From positions 290,207-354,206 of the forward strand of contig NZ_SZZM01000003.1 in the NCBI RefSeq assembly GCF_005281615.1: DNA of 64,000 nucleotides. The letters run 5' to 3'. The stretch is from Rhodoligotrophos defluvii (GTDB lineage: Bacteria > Pseudomonadota > Alphaproteobacteria > Rhizobiales > Im1). Below, piece after piece: positions 47,325 through 56,307 of this stretch. Positions within the stretch are counted from its first letter, which is position 1, and each line of letters opens with the position of its first letter. The translations under genes were made by a program, and so were the position numbers. A model generated the notes under the pieces. That model was not told where the DNA came from and did no database searches. It saw only the letters and a list, made by a program, of their open reading frames with translations.

Positions 47325-48386
47325 ATGCAGTTCGGCCTGTTCAATCTGATGAACCAGTTCAACATCGACCAGCGCGAGGTCTATAAAGGCACCCTCGAGT
47401 GCACGAAGCTCGCTGACGCGCTGGGCTTCGATACGGCCTGGTTCGCGGAGCACCATTTCTCCAACTACAGCATGTGCCCGTCGCCGCTGATGATGGGCGC
47501 TGCCGCCGCGCGAGAGACGAAGCGGATCCGGATCGGCCCAGCGGTGATTGTCGCCCCGCTCTACAATCCCATCCGGCTCGCCGAGGAGATCGCCCTGCTC
47601 GACCAGCTGAGCGAGGGACGCGTGGTGCTGGGCATCGGCTCGGGCTATCAGCGCTTTGAGTTCGAGGCCTTTGGGGCCGATCTCGCCGAGCGGCAGGAGC
47701 GCATGCTGGAGATCTGGCAGATCATCGACCAGGCCGTGCACGAGAACCGGTTCGAATATTCCGGGCGCTTTTACCAGCTACCGGCCGTCCCGCAGGCAAT
47801 AGTGCTTTACGAGCCGCGGCGACTCGATACCTACTTCGTGTCATGGTCCCCGGAGATCATCCGGCACGCAGTCGCAACCGACGCGGTGCCATTCATCACC
47901 GTCGGCTGGGGCGATACAAAGGCGCTGACTGCCATGCACGATTTCGTAGCCCAGAAATATGCCGACGCCGGCTACAGCCTGAAAGGCCGGCGCTTTGCCG
48001 CCCAGCGCTACGTGTTCGTCAGCGACGATCGCGCCGAGCTCGAGCGCGTGGCGGCGGGCATCCGCTATGCTGGCCGCTGTGCCGGGCATATGCGGGTTGG
48101 GGCCCAGGTGCTGAACGGGCATATCATCGAGGACCGGCCCGTCGAGGGCGAGCCGAGCCTGGAAGCGATCCAGGCGGGGCTGCCGATCGGCAGTCCCGAA
48201 GTGGTCGCCGAACGGCTGGTCAAGGAGATCAATGCCAATGGGATCACCCATCTCAGCTGCTTCATGTGGCCGGCCGGCATCGAGTCCAAGGCGGCGTTGC
48301 GTTCCATGGAGCGGTTCGGTAAGGAGGTCATGCCGCTCATCCAAAAGGCGGTGTCGCCCGCTGCGCAGGTGAAAGAGGTCGTCTGA
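47325..48386 (+). CDS. LLM class flavin-dependent oxidoreductase (luciferase-like monooxygenase)
   Basis: Bacterial-luciferase-fold monooxygenase using reduced flavin and oxygen, 353 residues: QFGLFNLMNQFN start, GFDTAWFAEHHFSNYSMCPSP (substrate-side His), RIRIGPAVIVAPLYNPIRLAEEIALLDQLS, GRVVLGIGSGYQRFEFEAFG. Ribosome site TAGGAGCA before ATG 47325. The next gene encodes a flavin reductase that would supply FMNH2, giving a two-component monooxygenase, which can attack C-N, C-S or ring bonds. Substrate not known. Confidence 0.92.
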   Translation: MQFGLFNLMNQFNIDQREVYKGTLECTKLADALGFDTAWFAEHHFSNYSMCPSPLMMGAAAARETKRIRIGPAVIVAPLYNPIRLAEEIALLDQLSEGRVVLGIGSGYQRFEFEAFGADLAERQERMLEIWQIIDQAVHENRFEYSGRFYQLPAVPQAIVLYEPRRLDTYFVSWSPEIIRHAVATDAVPFITVGWGDTKALTAMHDFVAQKYADAGYSLKGRRFAAQRYVFVSDDRAELERVAAGIRYAGRCAGHMRVGAQVLNGHIIEDRPVEGEPSLEAIQAGLPIGSPEVVAERLVKEINANGITHLSCFMWPAGIESKAALRSMERFGKEVMPLIQKAVSPAAQVKEVV

Positions 48387-49004
48387 GTGACCATTAAGCC
48401 GCCGCTCATTGGCGAGATCCTCGAGGAAGGCCCATGGCTGCTCGGGGACGATGAGGCGGTCATCGATCCCAGGACGGCGGCCCTCGCCGACCTTTTCAAG
48501 CTGAGCATGCGGCGCCTGGCAGCTGGGATATGCGCTGTCACCGTTCGCCACCGCGGCGAGATTTTCGGCATCACGGCCACATCGGTCACCTCCCTGTCGC
48601 TGGAACCGCCCTCCCTGCTCATTTCCGTGCGCTCGACCTCCCGCTTGCTGCAAGTGCTCGCCAAGGAGAAAGCGTTCAGCGTGCATGTGCTCGGCGAGGC
48701 GCAGGCCTATGAGGCCAATGCCTTCGCCGGCCGCATCGGCCCCGAGCCGCGCGCCGCCCTGGTGCGGTGGGTCCATGACGCCGACAGCCCGCCCAGGCTG
48801 GCGGAGGCCACCTGCCACATCGATTGCCGGGTTGCCAAGCGCGTGCCGATCTTCTCTCATGTGGTGGTGGTGGGCGTGGTCGAGCGTATCGAGCTTGGGC
48901 CCTCCGACCGCCCGCTCGTCTATTTCGACGGCGCGTTCCACGCTCTCGAGACAAGGAGGAATGCCGATGCGCGTGATGGTTCTGGTGAAGGCGACGGCGG
49001 ATAG
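48387..49004 (+). CDS. Flavin reductase domain protein
   Basis: NAD(P)H:flavin oxidoreductase of the HpaC/flavin_reduct type, 205 residues: MRRLAAGICAVTVRHRGEIFGITATSVTSLSLEPPSLLISV is the flavin-binding region, followed by FSVHVLGEAQ. GTG 48387 is the start, immediately after the monooxygenase stop (TGAGTG), so it is translated with its partner. Its C-terminal codons overlap the next gene by 38 bases. Confidence 0.92.
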   Translation: MTIKPPLIGEILEEGPWLLGDDEAVIDPRTAALADLFKLSMRRLAAGICAVTVRHRGEIFGITATSVTSLSLEPPSLLISVRSTSRLLQVLAKEKAFSVHVLGEAQAYEANAFAGRIGPEPRAALVRWVHDADSPPRLAEATCHIDCRVAKRVPIFSHVVVVGVVERIELGPSDRPLVYFDGAFHALETRRNADARDGSGEGDGG

Positions 49005-49389
49005 CGAGGCGGGGATGATGCCCTCGACCGAGCTTCTTGAAGCCATGGGCAAGTTCAACCAAGAGCTGGTCGAGGCCGGCATCATGCTCGCGGGCGAAGG
49101 CCTGCACCCCTCCTCGAAGGGCAAGCGAGTGATGTTCGACGGGCCCAACCGCACCGTCATCGATGGTCCCTTCGATCAAACGAAGGAGCTCGTTGCCGGC
49201 TTCTGGATCTGGCAGGTCAAGGACATGGCCGAGGCGGTGGAGTGGGTGAAGCGCTGCCCCAATCCCATGCCCGGCCCGAGCGAGATCGAGATCCGGCCCG
49301 TAGTCGAAGCGGCCGACTTCGGCGATGCGCTCACGCCGGAGCTTGCCGAGCAGGAAGAGCGGCTCCGCGAAAGGGTCGCACGTCGCTGA
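48967..49389 (+). CDS. YCII-related (DGPF domain) protein
   Basis: A 140-residue YCII-fold protein: RVMVLVKATADSEAGMMPST, EAGIMLAGEGLHPSSKGKRV, DGPFDQTKELVAGFWIWQVK with the family's DGPF motif, then GPSEIEIRPV. The start is decided by the ribosome site: AGGAGG ends at 48959, seven bases before ATG 48967 and too close to ATG 48961. Such proteins bind small molecules; function in this pathway is unknown. Confidence 0.88.
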   Translation: MRVMVLVKATADSEAGMMPSTELLEAMGKFNQELVEAGIMLAGEGLHPSSKGKRVMFDGPNRTVIDGPFDQTKELVAGFWIWQVKDMAEAVEWVKRCPNPMPGPSEIEIRPVVEAADFGDALTPELAEQEERLRERVARR

Positions 49390-49440
49390 ACGGCGGCGGC
49401 AAGCTTCTCTGCTTTCCCTGGCAGCCCTGAGGTCAACGAG

Positions 49441-50781
49441 ATGAGCCACATTATCCACCGGGTGCTTGGGGCGACTTATCCGCGCGCGGTCGCGGGCGAT
49501 GGCGCCTACATCATCGATGCGGACGGCAAACGGTATCTCGACGCATCCGGCGGCGCGGCGGTGTCGTGCCTCGGCCACAGCGAGCGGCGGGTGACGGAGG
49601 CGATCAAAGCACAGCTCGACGCCATTCCCTATTCACACACGTCCTTCTTCACCTCCGCGCCGGCAGAAGAACTGGCGGCCTTGCTGGCCGAACAGGCACC
49701 GCCCGGTCTCGACCACGTGTTTCTGGTGTCCGGCGGCTCGGAGGCGATGGAGGCGGCGCTGAAGCTCGCCCGCCAGTATTTCGTCGAGAAGGGCGAGCCC
49801 GACCGCCGCCGGTTCATCGCCCGCCGCCAGAGCTTTCACGGCAATACCCTGGGGGCGCTTGCGGTGGGTGGCAACCTGGCGCGCCGCGCGCTCTACGACC
49901 CGCTGCTGATCGATGTGGAGCATGTCTCGCCCTGCTATGCCTATCGCGACAAGGCGGCGGACGAGGATGACGAAGCCTATGGCGCCCGGCTCGCGGCCGA
50001 GCTTCAGGCCACGATCGACCGGCACGGGGCGGAGACGATCATCGCCTTCGTGGCCGAGACGGTGGTGGGCGCGACCCTCGGCGCGGTACCAGCGGTACCC
50101 AATTACTTCCGGCGCATTCGTGAGATCTGCGACAGGCACGGCATTCTTCTCATCCTGGACGAGGTGATGTGCGGCATGGGCCGCACCGGCACCATGTTCG
50201 CCTGCGAGCAGGAGGGGATCAGCCCGGATATTGCGGTGGTGGCGAAGGGCCTTGGCGCTGGCTATCAGCCGATCGGCGCTCTCATTGCATCGCGCGCCAT
50301 TTATGCGACGCTCGCCGCAGGGTCGGGTGGCTTCCAGCATGGCCACACCTATCTCGGCCATGCGGCGGCCTGTGCCGGGGCGCTCGCGGTGCAGAAGGTG
50401 ATCGCGGAAGACGGTCTGTTGGCCCGGGTGGGTGACCTCGGGCCGAAGCTCATGGCGCGCCTGCACGACCGCTTCGGCCAGCAGCCCCATGTCGGCGACA
50501 TCCGCGGCCGCGGCCTGTTCCTGGCGCTCGAGCTGGTCGAAGACCGCGAAACCAAGCAGCCCTTCGACCCCGCCCTCAAGCTTAACGCGCGCATCAAGGC
50601 CAACGCCATGGCCGAAGGCCTGATGTGCTATCCCATGGGCGGCACGATCGACGGTCGCCGCGGCGATCACGTGCTGCTGGCGCCACCCTACATCGTTACG
50701 GAGCCTCAGCTGGACGAGCTGGTGGAGAAACTCGACCGGGCGCTGGCCCGCTCCCTGGCGGAGATCAGCATCGCCGCTTAG
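49441..50781 (+). CDS. Class III aminotransferase (aspartate aminotransferase superfamily)
   Basis: PLP-dependent transaminase, 446 residues: LDASGGAAVSCLGHSERRV, VSGGSEAMEAALKLARQYF (phosphate-binding Gly-Ser), RRQSFHGNTLGAL, LILDEVMCGMGRTG (Asp to the pyridine N), PLP-Lys in VVAKGLGAGYQPIGA, and GHTYLGHAAACAGAL. It belongs to the omega-amino-acid:pyruvate / 4-aminobutyrate type, acting on a primary amine away from a carboxylate, which fits an amine substrate taken up by the PotABCD-like importer. Confidence 0.93.
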   Translation: MSHIIHRVLGATYPRAVAGDGAYIIDADGKRYLDASGGAAVSCLGHSERRVTEAIKAQLDAIPYSHTSFFTSAPAEELAALLAEQAPPGLDHVFLVSGGSEAMEAALKLARQYFVEKGEPDRRRFIARRQSFHGNTLGALAVGGNLARRALYDPLLIDVEHVSPCYAYRDKAADEDDEAYGARLAAELQATIDRHGAETIIAFVAETVVGATLGAVPAVPNYFRRIREICDRHGILLILDEVMCGMGRTGTMFACEQEGISPDIAVVAKGLGAGYQPIGALIASRAIYATLAAGSGGFQHGHTYLGHAAACAGALAVQKVIAEDGLLARVGDLGPKLMARLHDRFGQQPHVGDIRGRGLFLALELVEDRETKQPFDPALKLNARIKANAMAEGLMCYPMGGTIDGRRGDHVLLAPPYIVTEPQLDELVEKLDRALARSLAEISIAA

Positions 50782-50827
50782 ATCGACGCGATCCTAAGGG
50801 CAACACGGGTAAGGATCCTCCCGCTGG

Positions 50828-51616
50828 CTAGCCGCCCCAGGATGGCGGAAACCGGCTGGCCGACAGACTGGGATTGGACATGCTGTGCGCCGCGTCCAGC
50901 ACCATGGGCACGAAGCGTTCGCGCGCCGTGTCCATATCATATCTTGCCTTGTCGATGGAGATGGTGACAGCCGCGACCGGCACGCCGCCATCACCCAGAA
51001 TCGGCGCAGCGACCGCAAGCTCCATCTCCAGCACCTCGCCATCCTGCCAGGCCACCCCCTCCTCCCGCGCCAGCGCGATGATACGCTTGATCTGCACGGG
51101 GTCGATGATCGTGGACGATGTCAGCTTGCGCAGGGGCGAGTGCTTGAGCATGCGGTCGATATCCTCATCCGACAGGCGCGACATGATGGCCCGGCCGGCC
51201 GCGGTGCAATAGGCATAGCGCCGGACCGGCAGCAAGGCGAAGTCATGGCTGACCAGGTTCGGTATGCGGCTCACATAGAACACGTGGATGCCGTCGAGCA
51301 AGGCCAGGCCGACGGATTGGGTGGTCTGTCGCGCCAACGGCTCCAGATGCCTGATGGCCTGCACCATCAGCGGGTCGGTCTGCAGAAACGACACGGCATA
51401 GGAAATGAAACGCGGCGAGAGGCTGTAGCGCTTGTAGCGCTGGTGACGGCGCAACAGCCCGAGATGCTGCAAGGTGAACAGCAGCCGCTGCACCGAGCCC
51501 TTTTCCAGCCCCGTCTTCTCCACGATCTCGGAAAAGGTGAAGCTTTCGGCGTTCTCGTTGTAGAGATCGAGGATCTTGTAGGCTTTTTCCAGAGTGCCCA
51601 GTTGCAGGACGCTCAT
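50828..51616 (-). CDS. IclR family transcriptional regulator
   Basis: A 262-residue regulator with an N-terminal winged helix (LGTLEKAYKILDLYNENAES, EIVEKTGLEKGSVQRLLFTLQHLGLL) and a C-terminal effector-binding domain (VGLALLDGIHVFYVSRIP, TAAGRAIMSRLSDEDI, GVAWQDGEVLEMELAVAAPIL). ATG 51616 (MSVLQLGTLEK) fits the family; the long open frame upstream is spurious. It is convergent with the catabolic operon and almost certainly its regulator; a perfect 6-base-arm inverted repeat lies 62-77 bases upstream of its start. Confidence 0.92.
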   Translation of the reverse strand: MSVLQLGTLEKAYKILDLYNENAESFTFSEIVEKTGLEKGSVQRLLFTLQHLGLLRRHQRYKRYSLSPRFISYAVSFLQTDPLMVQAIRHLEPLARQTTQSVGLALLDGIHVFYVSRIPNLVSHDFALLPVRRYAYCTAAGRAIMSRLSDEDIDRMLKHSPLRKLTSSTIIDPVQIKRIIALAREEGVAWQDGEVLEMELAVAAPILGDGGVPVAAVTISIDKARYDMDTARERFVPMVLDAAHSMSNPSLSASRFPPSWGG

Positions 51617-51677
51617 AAGCGGTTCTTTCCATGGCCCAGCTGAGGCAACGAGGGGCCTTCTTTTCACCATCCCAGAA

Positions 51678-51693
51678 TCGCATGTCAATGCGA
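51678..51693. promoter_or_regulatory. Inverted repeat upstream of iclR-type gene, candidate autoregulatory operator
   Basis: TCGCAT (51678-51683), GTCA, ATGCGA (51688-51693), perfect symmetry, in the A/T-rich promoter region of the regulator. The GCAT/ATGC core is shared in a loose way with the repeat at 40783-40803. Confidence 0.4.
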
Positions 51694-51808
51694 AATGATC
51701 AATAAATGATAATCTGCGCGCCCCGCACGGCCGCCTGTGTGAACTTGACGCCGGGTCTGTCGGTCGCGCAAAGGTGGTCTCAAACCGAGGCGCAAGGCGG
51801 CAGGCATC

Positions 51809-52963
51809 CTGATCCACACCCTCGCCATTTCCGGCTACCGCTCGATCCGGCATCTCACCTTGCCGCTGGAGCGGCTGACCGTCATCACCGGCCGCAACGG
51901 AACCGGCAAATCCAGCTTCTATCGCGCATTGCGGCTGCTGGCCGAGGTGGCGCAAGGCCGCGTGATCTCGTCCTTGGCGGCCGAGGGTGGTCTGCAGTCC
52001 ACTCTGTGGGCCGGACCCGAACAGATCTCGCGCGAGATGAGGGACGGCACCCGCGAGATCCAAGGCACCATGCGCAAGAACCGGGTCAGCCTCAAGCTCG
52101 GCTTTGCATCGGAGGACTACGGCTACGCGATCGATCTTGGCCTGCCCGTCATCTCATCGGGCTCGATGTTCAGCCTGGATCCCGAGATCAAGGCCGAGGC
52201 CGTCTGGGCGGGAGAGGTGCTGAGCCGGCGCAATGTGTTCGCTCAGCGATCGGGACCAGCGGTCACGGCATTGGATCTTGCTGGCCGACGGCAGACGGTG
52301 GTCACCAACCTCCCGCCCTATGAGAGCATGATGACCCATGCGGCGGATCCCAGAGAGCTGGCCGAACTCCTCGTGCTGCGCGAGCGCATGCGGGGCTGGC
52401 GGTTCTATGATCATTTCCGGACCGATGTCGAAGCCCCTGCCCGCATGTCTCGCGTGGGAACGCGGACGCCGGTGTTGAGCGCCGATGGAGCCGATCTCGC
52501 GGCGGCGCTGCAGACCATTGTAGAGATCGGTGATCGGGAAGCCCTGAACCGCGCCATCGACGATGCCTTCCCCAAGGCCACCGTCCGCATTGTCGACACA
52601 GGCGGCAAGCTCGAGCTGCTCATGAGCCAGCATGGTCTCTTGCGCAGCCTTCATGCGGCCGAACTGTCCGACGGCACGCTGCGCTATCTGCTACTGCTCG
52701 CAGCCCTGCTGACCCCGCGTCCCCCCGGCCTGATGGTGCTGAACGAGCCGGAAACCAGCCTTCACCCGGACTTGCTCGGGCCATTGGCGCGGCTGATCGC
52801 GAACGCATCGGCGAAGTGCCAAATCGTTGTGGTGACGCACGCGCGCGCCCTGGTGGAGGAGCTTCAAGCCGCGGGCGCCCTGACCTATGAGCTGGCCAAA
52901 TCCTGCGGCGAAACGGCGATCGAGGACCTCAAGCCCGTCTCCTGGGCCTGGCCGAGCCGGTAG
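51809..52963 (+). CDS. AAA family ATPase (COG4637-like / AAA_15 type)
   Basis: SMC/RecF-like ATPase of about 384 residues: Walker A VITGRNGTGKSSFYRAL, C-terminal signature LSDGTLRYLLLLAALL, Walker B LMVLNEPETSLHPDLLG, and VVVTHARALVEEL. Family N termini read like xIxTLAISGYRSxRxLxLPL; here IHTLAISGYRSIRHLTLPL is in frame but upstream of the first standard start, TTG 51860. No ATG, GTG or TTG exists between the in-frame stop at 51746 and 51860, so I take CTG 51809 (AAGG 10 bases upstream) as likely start. No partner nuclease is adjacent. Role unknown. Confidence 0.82.
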   Translation: MIHTLAISGYRSIRHLTLPLERLTVITGRNGTGKSSFYRALRLLAEVAQGRVISSLAAEGGLQSTLWAGPEQISREMRDGTREIQGTMRKNRVSLKLGFASEDYGYAIDLGLPVISSGSMFSLDPEIKAEAVWAGEVLSRRNVFAQRSGPAVTALDLAGRRQTVVTNLPPYESMMTHAADPRELAELLVLRERMRGWRFYDHFRTDVEAPARMSRVGTRTPVLSADGADLAAALQTIVEIGDREALNRAIDDAFPKATVRIVDTGGKLELLMSQHGLLRSLHAAELSDGTLRYLLLLAALLTPRPPGLMVLNEPETSLHPDLLGPLARLIANASAKCQIVVVTHARALVEELQAAGALTYELAKSCGETAIEDLKPVSWAWPSR

Positions 52964-53022
52964 CTCGGCACCCGCGGCAGCACTGCCACGTAAGCACCTG
53001 ATTGTGCTCAGGTTTTCATGAT

Positions 53023-53099
53023 TGGCGACCCCGGAAGGATTCGAACCTTCGACCTTCAGCTTAGAAGGCTGCTGCTCTATCCAGCTGAGCTACGGGGCC
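53023..53099 (-). tRNA. tRNA-Arg (anticodon TCT)
   Basis: A 77-base cloverleaf on the minus strand, from GGCCCCG (5' acceptor, 53099) to CGGGGTC-G-CCA (53023). D-arm GCTCAGCTGGATAGAGC, anticodon loop CTTCTAA giving TCT (reads AGA), T-arm GTCGAAGGTTCGAATCCTTCC-like with TTCGAAT. CCA is encoded. A weak hairpin with short T-run (52993-53015) separates it from the convergent ATPase gene. Confidence 0.95.
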
Positions 53100-53126
53100 G
53101 CGGGAGGTAGCGCTCCAAAAGCGTGA

Positions 53127-53432
53127 TCAGTGGGTCCAGTTGCCGATCCGGCCCCATTTGAAATTGTCGGAATAGGCCTTCGGCCGAATGGGCGCCCGCT
53201 GATTCTCGATCACCCGGTATTCGAGCCCATGGCGCTCGGCATAGGCGATCGCCTCCTCCTTGGTATCGAACCTGAGACGCAGCTGCTGGCGCATGTCGCC
53301 TGAGCTCGTCCAGCCCATCAGCGGGTCGATCGTACGCGGCTGCTGCTGGTCGAACTCCAGGAACCACCGGCTGGTATTGGCCAGACCCGACTGCATGGCC
53401 GTCTTGGCAGGCTTATAGATGCAAACCTTCAT
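53127..53432 (-). CDS. Complex I accessory subunit, NDUFS4 / ETC_C1 family
   Basis: Small (101 aa) protein matching the 18-kDa NDUFS4 accessory subunit of NADH:ubiquinone oxidoreductase, found in mitochondria and Alphaproteobacteria: VCIYKPAKTAMQSG, TSRWFLEFDQQQPRTIDPLMGWTSSGD, LRFDTKEEAIAYAERHGLEYRV, PKAYSDNFKWGRIGNWTH. It binds at the peripheral arm of complex I. ATG 53432 follows GGTGGAGAG. It lies between tRNA-Arg and tRNA-Pro on the same strand. Confidence 0.92.
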   Translation of the reverse strand: MKVCIYKPAKTAMQSGLANTSRWFLEFDQQQPRTIDPLMGWTSSGDMRQQLRLRFDTKEEAIAYAERHGLEYRVIENQRAPIRPKAYSDNFKWGRIGNWTH

Positions 53433-53528
53433 CTCTCCACCTTGGGCTTGCCGCCACCGTTCAACCATGCGCGGCCGTTCGACCATGGCGCGGCGAAGCG
53501 GAAACCCTCCTGGGCCTTCTCGTCGCGA

Positions 53529-53605
53529 TGGTCGGGGCAGCAGGATTTGAACCTGCGACCCCCTGGTCCCAAACCAGGTGCGCTACCAGACTGCGCTATG
53601 CCCCG
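53529..53605 (-). tRNA. tRNA-Pro (anticodon TGG)
   Basis: A 77-base cloverleaf on the minus strand, 5' CGGGGCA (53605) to TGCCCCG-A-CCA (53529). D-arm GCGCAGTCTGGTAGCGC, anticodon stem CCTGG / CCAGG with loop TTTGGGA giving TGG, T-arm GCAGGTTCAAATCCTGC. CCA is encoded. No integrase or attachment-site duplicate is seen beside it. Confidence 0.96.
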
Positions 53606-53860
53606 TGGCCGCAAAATACGCGCGTTTCCTTACGGATTTGCAGCCTCAGGCGCAAGGGCTGATTTTCTTGGGCCCCTACCGGAACACCCCCGCATGCCTT
53701 CAATGGGTCACCGCGGCGACCACCGTGTCCGTGTTGACGCCAGGCGATGGGATGGTCTGGCCCGGGAACCCCGGGCATAGACCGGCAGGCTGCCGGTCGC
53801 GCCCGCGCCCGTGCTCAGCGCGGCAAATATGCGCTTAGCGGGGCTAATTTAGACAAATAG

Positions 53861-56218
53861 ATGACAAATTTCTTTACCCAGTCGAATTATCCTACTAGCT
53901 CAGACGCGCCAGTTTCCCATAGGGCTCACGTTCTGGTTCGGGTTGCGTCGGGGGGAAGCATGCTCCAACTGGGATCAGTGGTGGCTCGAGCCACGTCTTC
54001 GTATATCGCGGTTGCCCTTTGTGTGATCAGCGGCGTCGGCGCGGTACTGCTGTCTGCCCTGCTCCTCTGGTCCGCCGAGGAAAGCGACCAGATCGCCCTT
54101 GGTCGTGAGATCGCCGTCGTCGATAGTGTGGTCCAAAGCATCATCGCGCAGATCCCGCGCGATCAGGCCAGCGTCACCATCTGGAATGATGCCGTCGAGA
54201 AGACGGCACTCAACTTCGATCCCGAGTGGGTTTACGTCAATCTCGCCCGCTGGATGCACGACTATTTCGGCCACGACGTGGTCTATATCCTCAATTCGGC
54301 CAACGAGAAGGCATTCGCCTATGAGGGGGGCAGAGTGCCGGAAGCCTCCGCGCCATTGCCGGATCTGGTCAGGAGCGTCGCGGCCAAGGCCCGCGAGCGG
54401 CTCAGCGCGCTGCCGCCGGACATGGAGGTCGATGCGCATGGCGATGGGCTCGGAACCACCGAGGTCGGCCTGATCGACGGCCGCGCCGCCATCGTCAGCG
54501 CCATGCCGATCATACCTGAGAATGACGGGAGCATCGTGCAGCGGTCTGCCCCTTTTCTGCATGTGAGCATTCGCTTCCTCGACGGTAACGTCTTTCAGAA
54601 GCTGACGGACACACGCCTCATCTCGGATGCGAGGTTCGTGGCATCCAGCGCGCCCGGTGAAGGGGCAGCCTACCCCCTGATGTCCAGCACCGGCGAGGCG
54701 CTGGGCTTTGTGGTCTGGAGCCCGGAACGGCCGGGCAAGCGTATCCTCACGCGCGTGATCCCGCTCGCAGGCTGTGCCTTGCTGGTCGTGATTGCGCTAT
54801 GCTGGTTCTTTGGACGGCGGCTCAGCCAGGCCGCAGCCAAGATTGAGGCAAGCCGGGCGCATGCTCAGCACCTTGCCTTCACGGACGGACTGACCGGCCT
54901 GCCGAACCGTCTGATGTTCAGCCAGTGCCTGGAGCGGGATCTCGCCGGGGTCAGAGCCGGCCAGACCACTCTGGCGCTTCTCTATCTGGACATCGACAAC
55001 TTCAAGAACGTCAACGACACCTGGGGCCATCCGGCCGGCGACGAGCTGATCCGCGAAGTGGCGCGTCGGCTGCTCTCTGTCTGCCGCGAGAGCGACACGG
55101 TCGCGCGGCTTGGCGGGGACGAGTTCGCCATACTCTGCGTCGACACCGACGCGGAGAACGGCCGCCGGGTCTGCAACCAGGTGCTCAAAGCCTTCGGCGA
55201 GCCGTTCACGGAAATCGGGCAGCAGATGTCGATCACGGTCAGCATCGGCATGGCCCTGGCTCCTGCCGCGGGCATCGAAGCGAGCGAGCTGTTCCGGAAA
55301 GCCGATATCGCCCTCTATCGCGCGAAGGCGGAAGAGCGCGGATCATACCGGCTGTTCACGCCGACCATGGATGAAGCTGTCCAGATTCGCAACGCGACCG
55401 AACGGGAACTTCGCAACGCCATCGACCGGCGCGAGCTGTGCCTCGTTTATCAGCCGCTCTTCTCGTCCAGCGCGCAGGTGATGGCCGGCTTCGAGGCCCT
55501 CCTGCGCTGGCAGCATCCTGTTCGCGGGCTGCTTCCACCGTCGAGCTTCATCGGGATTGCCGAAGAAACCGGTCTCATCCACGAAATCGGCATGTGGACC
55601 CTTGGCGAGGCCTGCGCCGCAGGCAAGGCCTGGGGCGTGCACAAGATGGCCGTGAACGTTTCGCCGGCTCAGCTGCGCCGGGCCGATTTTGCCGAAAAAT
55701 GCCTCGGCACGATCGGGAGGACGGGCTTCGATCCGCAGCGGCTCGAGCTCGAGATCACCGAGAACATCCTGATCCACCGGGGCGGGCATTCCCAGGCCAA
55801 TCTCGAGGCGCTGCGCAAGGCCGGCGTCAAGATCGCGCTCGACGATTTCGGCAGCGGCTATTCCTCGCTCGACTATCTGCGCAATTACGTGGTCGACCGG
55901 ATCAAGATCGATCAGTCCTTCATCCGGCAGATCGAATTTTCCGAGGACTCGCGCGAGATCGTGCTCGCGATCATCCGCATGGCACGGGCGCTGCGGATCG
56001 ATATCACGGGCGAAGGCGTCGAGACCGAAGCGCAGAAGGATTTCCTCGTGCGGCAGGGATGCGACCAGATCCAGGGATTTCTCCTCGGCGGGCCGCTATC
56101 TGCCGCGACGGCGGCCCGATTGGCCTTGTCGGTCGGTCAGGAACCTAGCAACGCACTGGGCCGCCAAGACAGGCCGTTGCGCCCGTCCGGATCGGCCGAG
56201 CTCCGGTGGGAGAGCTAG
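53861..56218 (+). CDS. CHASE4-GGDEF-EAL membrane protein (c-di-GMP turnover)
   Basis: A 785-residue bifunctional signalling protein. A first membrane helix (about 47-70) and a second (about 299-321) enclose a periplasmic CHASE4-type sensor (WNDAVEKTALNFDPEWVYVN, then ARWMHDYFGHDVVYIL). The cytoplasmic GGDEF domain (about 335-500) has the intact active site RLGGDEFAIL, so cyclase activity is possible. The EAL domain (about 515-755) has EALLRW, ITENIL, DDFGSGYSSLDYL, IKIDQSFI and GEGVET, so phosphodiesterase activity is possible; the late QGFLLGGP differs from the usual QGFxFSKP. The first ~45 residues before the helix are unusual and the true start may be ATG 53960 (MLQLGSVV). The region 53606-53860 before it has no gene. 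Confidence 0.9.
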   Translation: MTNFFTQSNYPTSSDAPVSHRAHVLVRVASGGSMLQLGSVVARATSSYIAVALCVISGVGAVLLSALLLWSAEESDQIALGREIAVVDSVVQSIIAQIPRDQASVTIWNDAVEKTALNFDPEWVYVNLARWMHDYFGHDVVYILNSANEKAFAYEGGRVPEASAPLPDLVRSVAAKARERLSALPPDMEVDAHGDGLGTTEVGLIDGRAAIVSAMPIIPENDGSIVQRSAPFLHVSIRFLDGNVFQKLTDTRLISDARFVASSAPGEGAAYPLMSSTGEALGFVVWSPERPGKRILTRVIPLAGCALLVVIALCWFFGRRLSQAAAKIEASRAHAQHLAFTDGLTGLPNRLMFSQCLERDLAGVRAGQTTLALLYLDIDNFKNVNDTWGHPAGDELIREVARRLLSVCRESDTVARLGGDEFAILCVDTDAENGRRVCNQVLKAFGEPFTEIGQQMSITVSIGMALAPAAGIEASELFRKADIALYRAKAEERGSYRLFTPTMDEAVQIRNATERELRNAIDRRELCLVYQPLFSSSAQVMAGFEALLRWQHPVRGLLPPSSFIGIAEETGLIHEIGMWTLGEACAAGKAWGVHKMAVNVSPAQLRRADFAEKCLGTIGRTGFDPQRLELEITENILIHRGGHSQANLEALRKAGVKIALDDFGSGYSSLDYLRNYVVDRIKIDQSFIRQIEFSEDSREIVLAIIRMARALRIDITGEGVETEAQKDFLVRQGCDQIQGFLLGGPLSAATAARLALSVGQEPSNALGRQDRPLRPSGSAELRWES

Positions 56219-56307
56219 AGGCTCGATTTGGTTTTCCCCGTTCGATCCAATGCGATAGGTTTGCCCGGCGCGTGCCTGGGTTGGGCTGGCACGCTTAGGT
56301 GCACAGG

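Noticed and set aside
51809-52963. AAA ATPase as part of an antiphage defence system (OLD/Gabija-like)
   Set aside because: No TOPRIM domain in the protein and no helicase, nuclease or other effector next to it; surrounding genes are housekeeping.
53023-53605. tRNA-Arg / tRNA-Pro as an integration site of a mobile element
   Set aside because: No integrase, direct repeat of the tRNA 3' end or mobility gene is seen on either side.
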